DNA of 64,000 bases from Agrobacterium rosae (GCF_002915175.1 NZ_NXEJ01000003.1:124001-188000), one strand, 5' to 3'; numbered from the stretch's first letter, positions 1-9,470 are shown. Notes: generated by a model not told the origin, from the letters alone. Translations and numbers: made by a program.

Positions 1-1182
1 GCTGTTGTGGGTGAATCCGGTGCTTTCAAGGCATTGACGCTCGATATGGCCGAGGCTCTCAACTTGCCGCTGCCGACCATGACTGACGAGGACAGCCCGG
101 ATCTCCGGGCGGCCCTTCCACCCTTCGTGCCGGTCAGCAATCCTGTCGATCTGACGGCGCAGTCGCTGGTCGATCCGGACCTGTACCGGCGCACGCTCGC
201 CGCCCTTCTCGCCGACGACCGCGTCCAGACCATCGTGCTCGGCATCATCCAGACGGATGCGGCGACCTGCACATTGAAGTTTCCCTCCATTCTGCGAGCC
301 ATCGAAGAGCTGAAGCCTGAAAAACCCGTCATCGTCGCCGGTCTGGATGAGGGCGCGCCGATCCAGACGGCCTATGTGGATGGTCTTCGCGAGCGCGGCA
401 TCGCCTATTTCCCATCCACCGACCGGGTGATGCGCGCGGTTTCCAGGATAGATGAACGCGCCCGCCGCAATCTCGACGCAAGTAGCTCCGCGTCCGTGAC
501 TCTGGACGGATCGCCCGGTGGCACGGCTATAGTTCCGGAATACAAAGCCAAGGACATTTTGAGGTCGGCCGGGTTCGTTTTCCCAGAAGGCGCGCTTGCC
601 ACGACGCCGGACGATGCATGCCGCATCGCAACGGAAATCGGCTATCCCGTCGTCCTGAAAGCCCAGTCTGCCGATCTGTCTCACAAGAGCGATGCGGGCG
701 GGGTTATTGTTGGCTTGTCCGACGATGCGGCTGTGGCCAAAGGTTGGGCGGAACTGGCGGCCAATATTGCCGCCCACAGGCCGGGGCTCGTGCTGGATGG
801 CGTTCTTGTGGAAACGATGAGCCCACGCGGCATTGAACTGATCATCGGCGCGCGAAACGATCCCGAATGGGGTCCGGTCATTCTGGCCGGCTTTGGCGGT
901 GTTCAGGCGGAAGTCCTTAAAGACGTCCGTCTGCTCGCGCCGGACCTGACGCCGGAGGCAATCATCGACGAAATCAGGCGGCTGAAATGCGCGGCCCTGC
1001 TGGATGGCTTTCGCGGGGCTGGGCCCTGCGACGTCGAGGCCGTCGCCGACATCGTCAGCCGTCTCGGTAATATTCTCCGGGCTGAACCGTCGATCCGCGA
1101 AATCGACCTCAATCCGGTCGTCGTCTATCCCGGACGCAAGGGCGCGATCATTCTCGATGCGCTGATGATGGTGGGCGACTGA
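1..1182 (+). CDS. ADP-forming acyl-CoA synthetase, C-terminal part (5' end outside window)
   Basis: The reading frame is open from the first base, so the N-terminal CoA-binding part lies upstream; 393 codons are visible. Residues 1 to about 160 look like the succinyl-CoA-ligase-type flavodoxin domain (GESGAFKALTLD near the start). About residues 175-390 form the ATP-grasp domain of the acetate--CoA ligase (ADP-forming) family, with KAQSADLSHKSDAGGV as the nucleotide-binding segment and DLNPVVV near the end. Family role: reversible acyl-CoA formation with ATP/ADP in the cytoplasm. The following aromatic-acid-type transporter suggests that the substrate is an imported organic acid. The acid itself cannot be told from sequence. 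Confidence 0.85.
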   Translation, partial: AVVGESGAFKALTLDMAEALNLPLPTMTDEDSPDLRAALPPFVPVSNPVDLTAQSLVDPDLYRRTLAALLADDRVQTIVLGIIQTDAATCTLKFPSILRAIEELKPEKPVIVAGLDEGAPIQTAYVDGLRERGIAYFPSTDRVMRAVSRIDERARRNLDASSSASVTLDGSPGGTAIVPEYKAKDILRSAGFVFPEGALATTPDDACRIATEIGYPVVLKAQSADLSHKSDAGGVIVGLSDDAAVAKGWAELAANIAAHRPGLVLDGVLVETMSPRGIELIIGARNDPEWGPVILAGFGGVQAEVLKDVRLLAPDLTPEAIIDEIRRLKCAALLDGFRGAGPCDVEAVADIVSRLGNILRAEPSIREIDLNPVVVYPGRKGAIILDALMMVGD

Positions 1183-1317
1183 GGTGAATGGTCTGCCCGT
1201 GCGGCGAACGATCCTTATCGCCCCAACGCCGCGGAAGCTTTCGCGGCCGTGATGGCAGGGTCCTGTGTTCCGGGAGGGGGCAGGGCATTTGATTTCAACC
1301 TTGAGGGAGGAGAATTC

Positions 1318-2655
1318 ATGAACGAAGATCCGAAACATATCATCGCGGATACGCCGATGAGCCGGATGCAGATCTGGGCCATCGGTCTGTGTGTCCTGCT
1401 GAACGCGCTCGATGGATTCGATGTCCTTTCCATCAGCTTTGCCTCGCCCGGCATCGCCAAGGATTGGGGCATCGACAGGGGTGCGCTCGGCATCGTTCTG
1501 TCGATGGAACTCATCGGCATGGCAATTGGCTCCGTCTGGCTGGGAAGCCTTTGTGACCGGATCGGCCGTCGCGCCGCCGTACTGTCCAGCCTGGTCCTGA
1601 TGGCCAGCGGAATGTTCCTGGCGGCAACAGCCTCGGGCATCGTGCCGCTGTCGGCATGGCGGCTGCTGACGGGTCTTGGTATCGGCGGCATGCTGGCGGC
1701 AACCAATGCGGTTGCGGCAGAACATGCCAATGCGAAACGCCGCAATTTCTCGATTGCGCTGATGGCGACCGGCTATCCGATCGGTGCCGTCGTCGGTGGC
1801 GCGCTCGTCTCCCATTTTCTGGTGGATTACAGCTGGAGAGCCGTCTTTGCCAGCGGGGCAATCGTGACTGCGTTCTGCATTCCGCTCGTCTATTTCACCC
1901 TGCCGGAAACCGTTCCATGGCTCATCCAGCGCCGTCCGGCGGGTGCGCTTGAACGCGTCAACGGCGTCCTGAAACGCATGGGTCGCAAAAGCATTCCCGC
2001 CCTGCCGGAACCGGATGCGGCACGCCTGAAACCCGGCATCATGCAATTGTTCGCCCCGGCATTGATCGTGGCGACGGTGTGCCTGACCCTTGCCTATTTC
2101 TTCCACATCATGACCTTCTATTTCATCCTGAAATGGGCACCGAAAATCGTAGCAGATATGGGCTTCATACCATCGGCTGCCGGTAACGTTCTTGTCTGGG
2201 CCAATATTGGCGGTATCGTCGGATCTGTCGTCATCAGCCTGCTCAGCCAGCGTTTCGCGGTGCGAAACCTGACAATCGGCGTGATGGTGATCGCGACAGC
2301 TCTCGTTGCCCTTTTCGGGTGCAGCGCACCGGATCTCGTGCAACTGTCCCTTTTGGCAGCCATTGCCGGATGCGCCACAAACGCTGCCGTGGTTGGCCTT
2401 TACGCAATCTTTGCCGAAGCATTTCCGACAGAGGTCCGCGCAAGCGGCACCGGCTTCGTCATCGGCATCGGTCGCGGTGGTGCGGCACTCAGCCCGATCC
2501 TTGCCGGCATGCTGTTTGCCAACGGCGCGTCCCTCCCAACCGTCGCCCTTCTGATGGGTTTCGGCTCCACCGTCGCCGCCATCGCAATCTTGGTGCTGGG
2601 ACTGCGATCCATCGGATCGGCAGCACCGAAGACGGCTCTCAAAGAGCAGGGCTGA
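1318..2655 (+). CDS. MFS transporter, aromatic acid:H+ symporter-like
   Basis: A 445-residue protein with about 12 hydrophobic segments. The start at the ATG behind GGGAGGAG is preferred over an in-frame start 69 bases upstream that has no ribosome site. LNALDGFDVLSISFASPGI in helix 1 and the loop 2-3 signature GSLCDRIGRRAAV are typical of AAHS-family carriers for hydroxybenzoates and related acids (PcaK/BenK-like). It lies in the inner membrane and would import an acid by proton symport. It follows the acyl-CoA synthetase by about 135 bases and ends at a strong hairpin, so the two probably share one transcript. The substrate is inferred only from family resemblance. Confidence 0.85.
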   Translation: MNEDPKHIIADTPMSRMQIWAIGLCVLLNALDGFDVLSISFASPGIAKDWGIDRGALGIVLSMELIGMAIGSVWLGSLCDRIGRRAAVLSSLVLMASGMFLAATASGIVPLSAWRLLTGLGIGGMLAATNAVAAEHANAKRRNFSIALMATGYPIGAVVGGALVSHFLVDYSWRAVFASGAIVTAFCIPLVYFTLPETVPWLIQRRPAGALERVNGVLKRMGRKSIPALPEPDAARLKPGIMQLFAPALIVATVCLTLAYFFHIMTFYFILKWAPKIVADMGFIPSAAGNVLVWANIGGIVGSVVISLLSQRFAVRNLTIGVMVIATALVALFGCSAPDLVQLSLLAAIAGCATNAAVVGLYAIFAEAFPTEVRASGTGFVIGIGRGGAALSPILAGMLFANGASLPTVALLMGFGSTVAAIAILVLGLRSIGSAAPKTALKEQG

Positions 2656-2662
2656 TGCAAAC

Positions 2663-2687
2663 AACTGGCGGCCTCAAGCCGCCAGTT
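2663..2687 (+). terminator. Hairpin terminator after MFS gene
   Basis: AACTGGCGGC and GCCGCCAGTT form a perfect 10-bp stem around the 5-base loop CTCAA, 8 bases after the MFS stop codon. It is followed by a moderately T-rich stretch (TCTTT). This is a factor-independent terminator candidate that separates the transporter from the esterase gene. Confidence 0.75.
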
Positions 2688-2763
2688 CGCTCTTTGCCTG
2701 GCAGTCCCTGGCCGTCCACATTTTGACCTTTAAGCAATCCAACACGATTTGGGAGACGTAGAC

Positions 2764-3807
2764 ATGAAGACCACGCGCACGGTTTTTCTTGGCACCATAT
2801 TTTTTGGAGCAGCAATGATCATCAACGGTTCGGCCCAGGCTGACGATAAAACGTCGCTACCCGGTTACACAGAAGGTGCGCAGGTCGTTCGCGTGGAAAA
2901 GACGCAAGGCCAGATCGATGCGATGAGCGGTGTGGTCTACACGCAGATCAAACAATTGCGGTCCATCACTCAGCTTGAAATGTCTCTCCTCGTGCCTCGC
3001 AGCGATGATCTGAAGCCAGCGATCATCTATTTTCCGGGCGGCGGATTCACCTCTGCGGAACATGAGAAATATATCGATCTGCGGATGGCGCTTGCCAAAG
3101 CCGGTTTCGTGGTCGCAGCCGCGCAATACCGCACGGTTCCCAACAAGTTCCCGGCATTGGTCCAGGACGGCAAGGCTGCCGTTCGTTATCTGCGCGAACA
3201 TGCAAGCGAATATGGTATCGACCCCACCCGCATCGGCGTGCTGGGCGATTCAGCCGGTGGATATGTGTCGCAGATGCTTGGCATGACGAATGGCGAGACA
3301 GCATTCGACGCTGGCCAGTTCCTCGACAAATCCTCCGATGTTCAAGCGGTCGTGACGCTCTACGGGCTCTCCAATCTTCTTGATATCGGCGATGGCTTTC
3401 CTGAGCCAATCGCAAAGGTCCATGAATCGCCGGCGGTCACCGAGACCCTGCTGGTCAACGGCCCGGCATTTGCCGATTTTGCCGGCGCATCCATCACCAG
3501 TGATCCCAAAAAAGCCTTGCAGGCCAGTCCCATGGGTCATGTCGAAGGTAGCAAGCCGCCTTTCCTCATCATGCACGGAACTGCAGATACTCTCGTTTCG
3601 CCAAAGCAGAGCGCACAGCTCTACAAGGCCTTGAAGAACAAAGGCAGCAAGGTCGATTACTTACTTGTGGAAGGTGCCGCCCATGGCGATATCACCTGGT
3701 ACCAGCCACCCATCATCGACCGGGTGGTCAACTGGTACAAGGACGTTCTGGGCAGCCCTCTCAAGGGAAAAAGTGATGCATCGGGCTCCAAGAGCGGAAA
3801 ACTCTAG
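2764..3807 (+). CDS. Exported alpha/beta hydrolase (esterase/lipase-like)
   Basis: 347 residues, starting at ATG behind GGGAG; an in-frame TTG 15 bases upstream lies inside that ribosome site. Residues 1 to about 27 are a signal peptide ending near SAQA, so the enzyme is periplasmic or secreted. The nucleophile elbow is GDSAGG, the acid is the Asp in GTADTLV and the base is the His in GAAHGD, giving a complete Ser-Asp-His triad. The oxyanion segment reads PGGG instead of the HGGG usual in hormone-sensitive-lipase-type esterases. Placement after the acid transporter would fit release of an acid from an ester outside the cytoplasm, but that link is inference. Confidence 0.8.
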   Translation: MKTTRTVFLGTIFFGAAMIINGSAQADDKTSLPGYTEGAQVVRVEKTQGQIDAMSGVVYTQIKQLRSITQLEMSLLVPRSDDLKPAIIYFPGGGFTSAEHEKYIDLRMALAKAGFVVAAAQYRTVPNKFPALVQDGKAAVRYLREHASEYGIDPTRIGVLGDSAGGYVSQMLGMTNGETAFDAGQFLDKSSDVQAVVTLYGLSNLLDIGDGFPEPIAKVHESPAVTETLLVNGPAFADFAGASITSDPKKALQASPMGHVEGSKPPFLIMHGTADTLVSPKQSAQLYKALKNKGSKVDYLLVEGAAHGDITWYQPPIIDRVVNWYKDVLGSPLKGKSDASGSKSGKL

Positions 3808-4169
3808 GTAGCTGTCGCGCCCTCACAGAGGGAAACACTTTGCAGCGTTCAACCGTCTGGTGGAACTGGCGCATACGCGCAGCAGGAATTATTTTCTCTA
3901 CGGTGAAAGACATTTGCGTTCCTTTGTCAGCTTCCATGCTTGCTTTACACACCACCCAATAAAAGGGAGAGGCTATAGCTAACATTAAAAATTTGCGCGA
4001 TCAGCGTGTACGGATTCGAGCAACAAGCTTCAATGCAATTGTGGTGAATGTCGGCTCCGCCAACGAGGAATGTTGGGGGCATAACGATTGCATTGGTCGG
4101 CCAAATGCGGGGTGCAGGTTGACTGTCATTACGAATAGCGCGCGCCGGAGACGGACCCCAGTGACGTCG
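3808..4169. other. Intergenic stretch, nothing recognised
   Basis: About 360 bases lie between the hydrolase gene and the convergent HxlR gene. The possible reading frames here are short, rich in Arg/Ser/Pro and resemble no family I know. I see no convincing hairpin terminator. Confidence 0.5.
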
Positions 4170-4562
4170 TCAACGTCGATTTCCCGCGTTGTCATAGGTC
4201 AGTGTGGCTGCTTCGATCTTGTCGCCGTTTGCCGCTGCCCACGCACACAGTGCTTCAAACGGCTCCCGCAAGGAATGGCCGAGCGGAGTTATTGCGTATT
4301 CTACGCCAATCGGCTGCGTTGGGAGCACCGTCCTCGTCACAAGGCCGTTTCGCTCGAGTCTCTTCAGGGCATCGGCCAGAGCCTTGTGCGTGATCCCATC
4401 GAGACGCCGCTTGAGTTCGTTGAAGCGCGAAGGTTTGGGACAGATGACTGTCAGGATCATGATCGTCCATTTGTCAGCAATCTTGTCCAGCACCGGGCGA
4501 ACCTGCGGCATGTTGCAGAGCGCGCTGTGAGAGAGGGCTTCCAGGTCGGTATACTCGTCCAT
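4170..4562 (-). CDS. HxlR-family winged-helix regulator
   Basis: 130 residues, the normal length for the family. The HxlR signature is clear: a Cys at residue 16, then DKIADKWTIMIL (helix 1), FNELKRRLDGITHKALADAL (recognition helix) and the wing LERNGLVTRTV followed by VEYAITPLGHSL. HxlR proteins are DNA-binding dimers that often sense electrophiles or oxidants and control the divergently placed gene. Here that gene is a short-chain dehydrogenase starting 82 bases away, with a dyad in the gap. The inducer is unknown. Confidence 0.92.
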   Translation of the reverse strand: MDEYTDLEALSHSALCNMPQVRPVLDKIADKWTIMILTVICPKPSRFNELKRRLDGITHKALADALKRLERNGLVTRTVLPTQPIGVEYAITPLGHSLREPFEALCAWAAANGDKIEAATLTYDNAGNRR

Positions 4563-4588
4563 ATCTAGGCTATTCCAGGTGCGTAATT

Positions 4589-4601
4589 GATATCAGATAT
4601 C
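4589..4601. promoter_or_regulatory. Candidate HxlR operator dyad
   Basis: GATATCAGATATC is a perfect 5-bp inverted repeat around a 3-base centre. It is the best symmetry in the gap between the divergent HxlR and SDR genes. HxlR regulators usually bind such short dyads between themselves and the gene they control. This is inference from position and symmetry. Confidence 0.4.
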
Positions 4602-4643
4602 CAACGTATATCATGTCGAGACCATTCAGTGAAAGGATTTACG

Positions 4644-5375
4644 ATGGCTCGAATGAATAACAAGGTCGCTTTGGTCGTTGGCGGCGCGAAGGGTATTGGA
4701 CTGGCGATTGCAGAGCGACTTTCTGCCGAAGGCGCAAATGTCTTCATCACCAGTCGTAGAGGTGAAGATGCTGAAAAGGCGGCTAAAGACATCGGCAATG
4801 GTGCGGTTGGTATTCCCGCTGACGCAAGCTCTCCGGAAGACATGATCACGGCTGTCGAAACTGTCCGCAAAGCATATGGCCGTATCGACTCGCTTGTTTT
4901 GAATGCAGGTCTTGCGGAGCCTTCGCAGATCGCCGAGATGACGCCGGAGCACTTCGACCGCCACTTCGGCGTCAACGTCCGAGGGATGGTTTTTGGCCTT
5001 CAGGCAGCTCTCCCAGCAATGACAGAAGGCGGCTCGGTCGTCCTCGTCGGGTCCATAGCCGGGAGCGCGGGCTACGCGGCTTACGGAACCTACGGCGCAA
5101 CCAAGGCGGCCGTTCGATCCTACGCCAGAACCTGGACGGCAGAACTCGCACCCAAAGGCATACGCGTCAACGTCGTTGCGCCTGGCCCAACGGATACGAA
5201 GATGATGGCTGCTGTCGCGGAAGACACGCGCGCGGCAATTGTTGCTCCGATTCCCATGGGTCGTATGGCACGGCCTTCAGAAGTGGCTGCGGCTGCCATA
5301 TTTTTGTTGAGCGACGACGCCAGCTACATCGCCGGTGCCGAATTATGCGTTGACGGTGGCTTGCTGCAAGTCTGA
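4644..5375 (+). CDS. Short-chain dehydrogenase/reductase
   Basis: 243 residues, the size of a classical SDR. The ATG follows GAAAGGA; an in-frame start 57 bases upstream would run through the putative operator. The Rossmann motif reads VVGGAKGIGLAIA, NAG is present in LVLNAGLAEP, the catalytic Ser lies in LVGSIAGSAG and the Tyr/Lys pair in YGATKAA. The C-terminal SYIAGAELCVDGG is typical. It uses NAD(P) to oxidise an alcohol or reduce a carbonyl. Divergent arrangement with HxlR suggests an inducible redox or detoxification role. The substrate is not predictable. Confidence 0.9.
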   Translation: MARMNNKVALVVGGAKGIGLAIAERLSAEGANVFITSRRGEDAEKAAKDIGNGAVGIPADASSPEDMITAVETVRKAYGRIDSLVLNAGLAEPSQIAEMTPEHFDRHFGVNVRGMVFGLQAALPAMTEGGSVVLVGSIAGSAGYAAYGTYGATKAAVRSYARTWTAELAPKGIRVNVVAPGPTDTKMMAAVAEDTRAAIVAPIPMGRMARPSEVAAAAIFLLSDDASYIAGAELCVDGGLLQV

Positions 5376-5392
5376 CGGGCTGACGATACATT

Positions 5393-5419
5393 GTACCCGA
5401 TCTTCAGTAGATCGGGTAC
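5393..5419 (+). terminator. Hairpin after SDR gene
   Basis: GTACCCGATCT and AGATCGGGTAC form a perfect 11-bp stem with loop TCAGT, beginning 17 bases after the SDR stop. No T-run follows (GGCAAAACG), so it may act as a transcript-end stabiliser or a weak or bidirectional terminator. Confidence 0.65.
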
Positions 5420-6273
5420 GGCAAAACGTGGCTATTGACAGAACGACCTCAAATCGAAACCTTGGAAGAGCCTGCGTCATGTGAAGGGTCATGGTCTCGT
5501 GACCTTACTGAGCAATAAAAGCGCCAGCATCATGCATCTGCAAACGATGGCGACCAGTTTCTCTTGTCCCCATCACGTCTGTGCTTCTATTTCCAACAAA
5601 TGATTTGAGCCGGCTACTTCAGCACCCGACTCGAGCAGGGGCATAATGACGATTTCTCAGCGCGACGGACGAAAACTATATATCATCGCCTGCGCCATCA
5701 CTGGCACGACTGCTTTTCCAATCTGGTCTGCCACCGCCCCAAGCCCGCCGACAAACTCACATTTGTCCGCAAAACCCTGCAACTTAGCGCCTATGCGGCT
5801 CGTTAGGTCGGGTACGAATCGGTTCAGCCGGTCTTCATCCTCCGTCGGCGCAGCTTTAGCCGGAAGCGCGTCGAGAAACTGCTGATGCTTGGAGCGTGTC
5901 AGTTCTCCCTCATGTGCGCTGCCCTGATATCCTCGGATCGTGTCCGCCCGGTGATTGCGTTGTTTGATCGATTGCAGCCACACTTTCGCGCCCTTCTAGC
6001 CGTTTTCGCCCATAAGGTCGACGAGGGTGTCGCCCACGTTCGTGGCGTTTGGAAGCGCCTTCGAGATTCTTGTGCATCCCCACCAACATGGTCAGAAAGC
6101 GACGAAGTAACCCTTGGCGTTGATCCGGCGGTTTTCGGTTGAGTGTTATGCGATGTACTCGCAGTGGAGGAGTCCAACGTATTTCGCATCGAACACCGTC
6201 TTGATAAAACCTTAACTTATGATAATCGGTAAGATGTCAGACCAATTAAACGTGTTTGAGTTAGGATTTCTGA
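5420..6273. other. Decayed intergenic region
   Basis: About 850 bases carry no intact gene. On the minus strand, from about 6190 down to 5657, there are protein-like pieces in different frames broken by stops. One is an approximately 108-residue piece that begins VWLQSIKQRNHRAD and contains GGLGAVADQIGKAVVPVM. They read like one gene that has suffered frameshifts and nonsense changes. I do not recognise the family. The last 70 bases probably hold the promoter of the FadR-type gene. Confidence 0.4.
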
Positions 6274-6993
6274 GTGGAGAAATCGGTGGACAATCATCTG
6301 ATGACACCCTTGCCTGCGATTGACCGGGTACGTCAGGTCGAGGCAGCACTTGCTGAGTTCGTTAACACGGCAGGCCTAAAAGCTGGCAGTCGCCTGCCAG
6401 CCGAGCGCGAGCTTATGGCGGCTCTCGGTGTCGGCCGTTCCACCGTCCGTGAGGTGATACGCAAATTTCAGGCCCTCGGCGTGATCGATAGCCGAAAGGG
6501 GAGCGGTAACTATCTGCTCAAGCCGATTTCGGGTGCAACCGTGCATATGCCCATTTCCATTGAGGCGGCAAGCCAGCGCGATGTACTGTTGATGACGCTG
6601 GAGGTGCGCCGCGGAATAGAGGTCGAGGCTTCCATGGCTGCCGCGCGGCGCAGAACAGAAGACGATGTGGAGACCATGCGCCTGCGACTGGAGGAAATGG
6701 AGCGTGTCCACCTTGCAGAGGGCACGTCGGGCAAGGCCGATCTTGCCTTTCACCTCTCTATTTATGACGCGACCCATAATTCGCTCTTCAAACAGCTTCT
6801 GGAGCAGATGCGTGAAGGTTTTGAGCGGTTCTGGTTGAAACCTTTTGACAGGCCAGATTTCGCAGCGCGCTCCTTCCCTTTCCACCGCACGCTTTTCAAC
6901 GCGATTGTCGCAGCAGATGCGGTGGCTGCGCGTGAAGAAACGCTGAAAATCCTCGCCATTGTCGAGGAAGATATCAAGGACATGTCCAAATGA
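6274..6993 (+). CDS. GntR-family regulator, FadR subfamily
   Basis: 239 residues from a GTG; another GTG 12 bases on and an ATG 27 bases on are also possible. An N-terminal winged helix (AGSRLPAERELMAALGVGRS, then TVREVIRKF and DSRKGSGNYL) is followed by an all-helical FCD ligand-binding domain with the metal-binding histidine pattern (FHLSIY, then FHRTLFNAI). FadR-type regulators usually repress until a small carboxylate or sugar acid binds. Its stop overlaps the start of the next gene (ATGA), so it is co-transcribed with the PLP enzyme and ABC transporter and probably controls that whole operon. Confidence 0.92.
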   Translation: MEKSVDNHLMTPLPAIDRVRQVEAALAEFVNTAGLKAGSRLPAERELMAALGVGRSTVREVIRKFQALGVIDSRKGSGNYLLKPISGATVHMPISIEAASQRDVLLMTLEVRRGIEVEASMAAARRRTEDDVETMRLRLEEMERVHLAEGTSGKADLAFHLSIYDATHNSLFKQLLEQMREGFERFWLKPFDRPDFAARSFPFHRTLFNAIVAADAVAAREETLKILAIVEEDIKDMSK

Positions 6994-8165
6994 GCCAAGG
7001 CAATGATCTCTATGATCCCGCATCTCTCATCGTTGCCCATGATGCAACGCATGCCTTCGAGGCTGTGGTGCCGCCCATCGTCCAGACCTCGCTTTTCACT
7101 TTCTCAAGCTATGACGAAATGGTCGCCACCTATCGCGGCGAGAAAAGTCGTCCTGTTTATACGCGCGGATTGAACCCTACAGTTCGGATGTTCGAGGAAA
7201 TGCTGGCGAAGCTCGAAGGTGCCGAGGATGCACTTGGCTTTGCCAGTGGCATGGCAGCAATTTCCTCCACGGTTATATCTTTTGTTTCGCCGGGGGACCG
7301 TATCGTCGCCGTGCGTCACGTCTATCCGGATGCCTTCCGTCTTTTCGGGACGTTGATGAAGCGTATGAACATTGGCGTGACCTATGTCGACGGTCGTGAT
7401 GAGGCCGCGGTCGAAAAAGCGATGCCCGGTGCGAAGCTTTTCTATATGGAAAGCCCGACGAGCTGGGTCATGGAAGCGCATGATGTTGGCTCGCTGGCAG
7501 AAATTGCCCGGCGGCACGGCGCTATTTCGGTAATCGACAATTCTTGGGCAAGCCCGATCTTTCAGCAGCCCCTCTCTCTCGGCGTTGATCTGGTCGTGCA
7601 TTCCGCTTCCAAATATCTCGGCGGCCATAGCGACGTCGTGTCTGGTATCGTTGCGGGCTCGAAAGCAATGATCAATACCATCCGTGCTGAGGCCTATCCG
7701 TATCTGGGTGGCAAGATGTCTCCCTTCGATGCATGGCTTTTAATCCGCGGGTTGCGCACCCTGCCCATTCGTATGAAAGCGCATCAGGAATCGGCGCTTG
7801 AAATCGCCTCGCGTTTGCAGGCCCTCGATGTCGTGGAAACCGTTTGCCATCCCGGTCTGGTTAACCGCCTGCCGCCGGGCCTTAACGGCACATCCGGCCT
7901 GTTTTCATTCATCTTCCGCGAGGGTGTGGATGTCAGGGCCTTTGCCGACCGTCTCGAACTTTTCAAACTTGGTGTTTCCTGGGGAGGACATGAAAGCCTG
8001 ATCGTCCCTGGCGAAGTGGTGCTCGAACAGAAGGCGCAGCCGAATTCAGCGCATACGTTCGGTATCAGCCCGCGCTCCGTGCGCTTGCATGTCGGTCTTG
8101 AGGGTACTGAAGCGCTCTGGAACGATCTCGAACCTGCGATCAGGGGGGCATCCGCCGCCGCCTGA
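6990..8165 (+). CDS. PLP-dependent trans-sulfuration family enzyme (cystathionine beta-lyase-like)
   Basis: 391 residues, the standard length of the Cys/Met-metabolism PLP family. The PLP lysine is K208 in HSASKYLGGHSD, with D183 in VIDNSWASP holding the pyridine nitrogen and YTRGLNPT as the substrate-contacting loop. Overall layout resembles MetC-type beta-lyases, which cleave a C-S bond to thiol, pyruvate and ammonia. It overlaps the FadR-type gene by 4 bases and leads a sugar-type ABC importer. That is an unusual partner for a sulfur-amino-acid enzyme, so the true substrate may be an imported conjugate rather than cystathionine. Confidence 0.85.
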   Translation: MSQGNDLYDPASLIVAHDATHAFEAVVPPIVQTSLFTFSSYDEMVATYRGEKSRPVYTRGLNPTVRMFEEMLAKLEGAEDALGFASGMAAISSTVISFVSPGDRIVAVRHVYPDAFRLFGTLMKRMNIGVTYVDGRDEAAVEKAMPGAKLFYMESPTSWVMEAHDVGSLAEIARRHGAISVIDNSWASPIFQQPLSLGVDLVVHSASKYLGGHSDVVSGIVAGSKAMINTIRAEAYPYLGGKMSPFDAWLLIRGLRTLPIRMKAHQESALEIASRLQALDVVETVCHPGLVNRLPPGLNGTSGLFSFIFREGVDVRAFADRLELFKLGVSWGGHESLIVPGEVVLEQKAQPNSAHTFGISPRSVRLHVGLEGTEALWNDLEPAIRGASAAA

Positions 8166-8203
8166 TGCTTTAAAAAACGACGACAAAAAACTGGGAGAAC
8201 GCA

Positions 8204-9463
8204 ATGAAAAAACTGGTAGTAGCAACACTTCTCACCGTCTTGATGGCCGGAACGGCACTGGCGGACACCACCTTGAAACTCGTGGAAGTCATCACGAGCC
8301 CCGAACGCACCGAGACCCTGAAGGGCCTGGTTTCCAAATTCGAAGCCGCCAATCCCGGTACCAAGGTCGAGATCATCTCGCTTCCATGGAGCGAGGCATT
8401 CCAGAAGTTCGCCACGATGGTTTCGGCGGGCGACGTTCCCGATGTGCTTGAAATGCCCGATACGTGGCTGTCGCTCTATGCCAATAACGGCATGCTCGAA
8501 AGCCTTGAACCTTATCTGGCGAAATGGGAACACACTGCCGGTTTGAGCGCGCGCACGCTGGAGCTTGGTCGCGACGTCAAGAACACCGCCTATATGCTCC
8601 CCTACGGTTTTTACCTCCGCGCCATGTTCTACAACAAGAAGCTGCTCGAGCAGGCAGGAGTGAAGGAACCGCCGAAGACGCTCGAGGAATTCGCGGATGC
8701 GTCCAAGAAGATTGCCGCTATCCCTGGAAAATATGGATATTGCCTGCGCGGCGGCCCGGGCGGGTTGAACGGCTGGGTTATGTTCGGCGCATCCATGGCT
8801 GGCTCCAACGAGTTTTTCACCAAGGATGGAATATCTACCTTTGACAGCCCCGGTTGGGTAAAGGGCCTGACCTATGTTGTCGATCTCTACAAGAACGGTT
8901 ACGCGCCGAAAGACAGCGTCAACTGGGGATTCAACGAGATCGTAGCTGGCTTCTATTCAGGTACATGCGCCTTCCTCGATCAGGATCCTGATGCGCTGAT
9001 TGCCATTGCGCAGCGCATGAAAGCCGAAGATTTCGGCGTCATGACGATGCCAAAGGGGCCGGATGGCAAGACGTTCCCGACAATCGGTTTCGCTGGCTGG
9101 TCCATGATGGCGTCGTCCAAGAGCAAGGACTTGTCCTGGAAGCTGATCGAAACGCTTGAAGGTCCAGAAGGCAACATCGAGTGGAACAAGAAGACAGGAG
9201 CGCTTCCAGTTCACACGTCAGCGGAAAAAGACCCGTTTTACGCTAGTGAGCAGTTCAAGGGCTGGTTTGAGGAATTGGCCGACCAGAATGCCGTCCCGAC
9301 CACCATGCCGACGTATCTCGAAGAATTCGCGTTCTTCAAGGATTCGCTGGTGATCAAGACTTCGCAGGAAGCACTTCTGGGCGACATCACCCCGGAAGAA
9401 CTCGCCAAGCAATGGGCTGACTATCTGACGAAGGCTCAGCAGAAGTTCCTGAAATCGAAATAA
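8204..9463 (+). CDS. ABC transporter substrate-binding protein, family 1 (sugar type)
   Basis: 419 residues with a clear signal peptide (MKKLVVATLLTVLMAGTALA) and a MalE/UgpB-like fold: TSPERTETLKGLVSKFEAAN, later LPYGFYLRAMFYNKKLLEQAG and TIGFAGWSMMASSKSKDLSW. It would bind its ligand in the periplasm and deliver it to the two permeases encoded next. A strong hairpin follows the stop codon, as is common after binding-protein genes. The ligand is unknown; family 1 proteins bind oligosaccharides, polyols, glycerol-phosphate and occasionally opine-like compounds. Confidence 0.9.
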   Translation: MKKLVVATLLTVLMAGTALADTTLKLVEVITSPERTETLKGLVSKFEAANPGTKVEIISLPWSEAFQKFATMVSAGDVPDVLEMPDTWLSLYANNGMLESLEPYLAKWEHTAGLSARTLELGRDVKNTAYMLPYGFYLRAMFYNKKLLEQAGVKEPPKTLEEFADASKKIAAIPGKYGYCLRGGPGGLNGWVMFGASMAGSNEFFTKDGISTFDSPGWVKGLTYVVDLYKNGYAPKDSVNWGFNEIVAGFYSGTCAFLDQDPDALIAIAQRMKAEDFGVMTMPKGPDGKTFPTIGFAGWSMMASSKSKDLSWKLIETLEGPEGNIEWNKKTGALPVHTSAEKDPFYASEQFKGWFEELADQNAVPTTMPTYLEEFAFFKDSLVIKTSQEALLGDITPEELAKQWADYLTKAQQKFLKSK

Positions 9464-9470
9464 ACGAGAA

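Noticed and set aside
3993-4568. Long plus-strand frame opposite the HxlR gene
   Set aside because: It is antisense to a clear HxlR protein and shows no domain of its own.
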